Shown one piece after another: positions 63,899 through 64,000 of a stretch of 64,000 bases of DNA (positions are counted from its first letter, which is position 1; the number at the start of each line of letters is the position of its first letter). This DNA comes from Desulfovibrio sp. (lineage in GTDB: Bacteria > Desulfobacterota > Desulfovibrionia > Desulfovibrionales > Desulfovibrionaceae): positions 36,880 through 100,879 of the forward strand of contig JAISTW010000047.1 of NCBI GenBank assembly GCA_031272405.1. Reading direction: 5' to 3'. The notes below the pieces were generated by a model. That model did no database searches, had not been told where the DNA came from, and worked only from the letters and a program-made list of their open reading frames with translations. The position numbers and the translations under genes are program-made.

Positions 63899-64000
63899 CT
63901 ATTTAAGGGCCATCACGATGAGAGCAAAAACGACAAAGCCACGGTATACGGTCGCCAACTTGTCAAATCGCGTGAAGACACGCCGAAATCCCTTGAGTTT
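63899..64000 (-). mobile_element. IS5-type transposase, C-terminal end (continues beyond window)
   Basis: On the minus strand the last 33 codons of a transposase are visible, KLKGFRRVFTRFDKLATVYR followed by GFVVFALIVMALK and a TAG at 63901-63899. This is the conserved end of IS5-family DDE transposases. A palindrome AGTGTTAACACT lies at 63889-63900, overlapping the stop codon, and is a candidate inverted-repeat end. The rest of the element is outside the window. Confidence 0.85.

Overview
The window looks like chromosome of a Gram-negative, sulfate-reducer-type deltaproteobacterium, most likely in the Desulfovibrionaceae. This is inference: no dsr, apr or rRNA genes are present. It rests on the moderately GC-rich coding style, the gene mix (hypE-hypD, a stand-alone AICAR transformylase, a cobyrinate amidase, a citramalate synthase, a TRAP transporter, a chemoreceptor with a sigma-28 promoter) and the proportion of long antisense shadow frames typical of GC-rich genomes.

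Layout. 1-5.5 kb: a cut-off MerR-type regulator, an NlpC/P60 lipoprotein, a chemoreceptor ending in a PilZ domain, and argB. 5.5-16 kb: a Skp/OmpH-like lipoprotein downstream of a 2195-residue autotransporter, then an ahcY-rnhA-lapG-like-gate operon, all on the minus strand. 16-28.5 kb: a DciA-like gene, two unrecognised genes, and a surface-glycan region (WsaF-like glycosyltransferase, two different sulfotransferases, an SGNH/citrate-lyase-ligase-like fusion, UDP-galactopyranose mutase, a GT2 enzyme) interrupted by uvrA.

28.5-42 kb is the most accessory part. It starts with a broken Fic gene and ends at the 3' end of a tRNA-Ala gene. Between them lies a one-directional catabolic cluster: beta-hydroxyacid dehydrogenase, ThDP lyase/decarboxylase-like enzyme, iron-type alcohol dehydrogenase, LacI regulator, phosphofructokinase, split transketolase, NAD-dependent sugar epimerase/dehydrogenase and a DctPQM TRAP transporter. 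Two near-identical 14-bp LacI-type operators precede its first two transcription units. The substrate cannot be read from sequence. The gene set suggests an anionic sugar-like compound or sugar acid cut by C-C lyase and transketolase chemistry.

42-64 kb is mainly housekeeping: tRNA-Ala, sppA, an acyl-CoA ligase, an XRE-cupin regulator, AICAR transformylase, cobB, a membrane protein plus GT2 pair, a fur-linked minus-strand operon (fur, a tiny Cys-rich membrane protein, MOSC, nitroreductase), the Trk/Ktr potassium system, cimA, a cation exchanger, hypED and a UDP-GlcNAc 4-epimerase. The window closes with a CAU-anticodon tRNA, a tyrosine-integrase remnant and the end of an IS5-type transposase, which is the typical signature of an eroded island at a tRNA gene.
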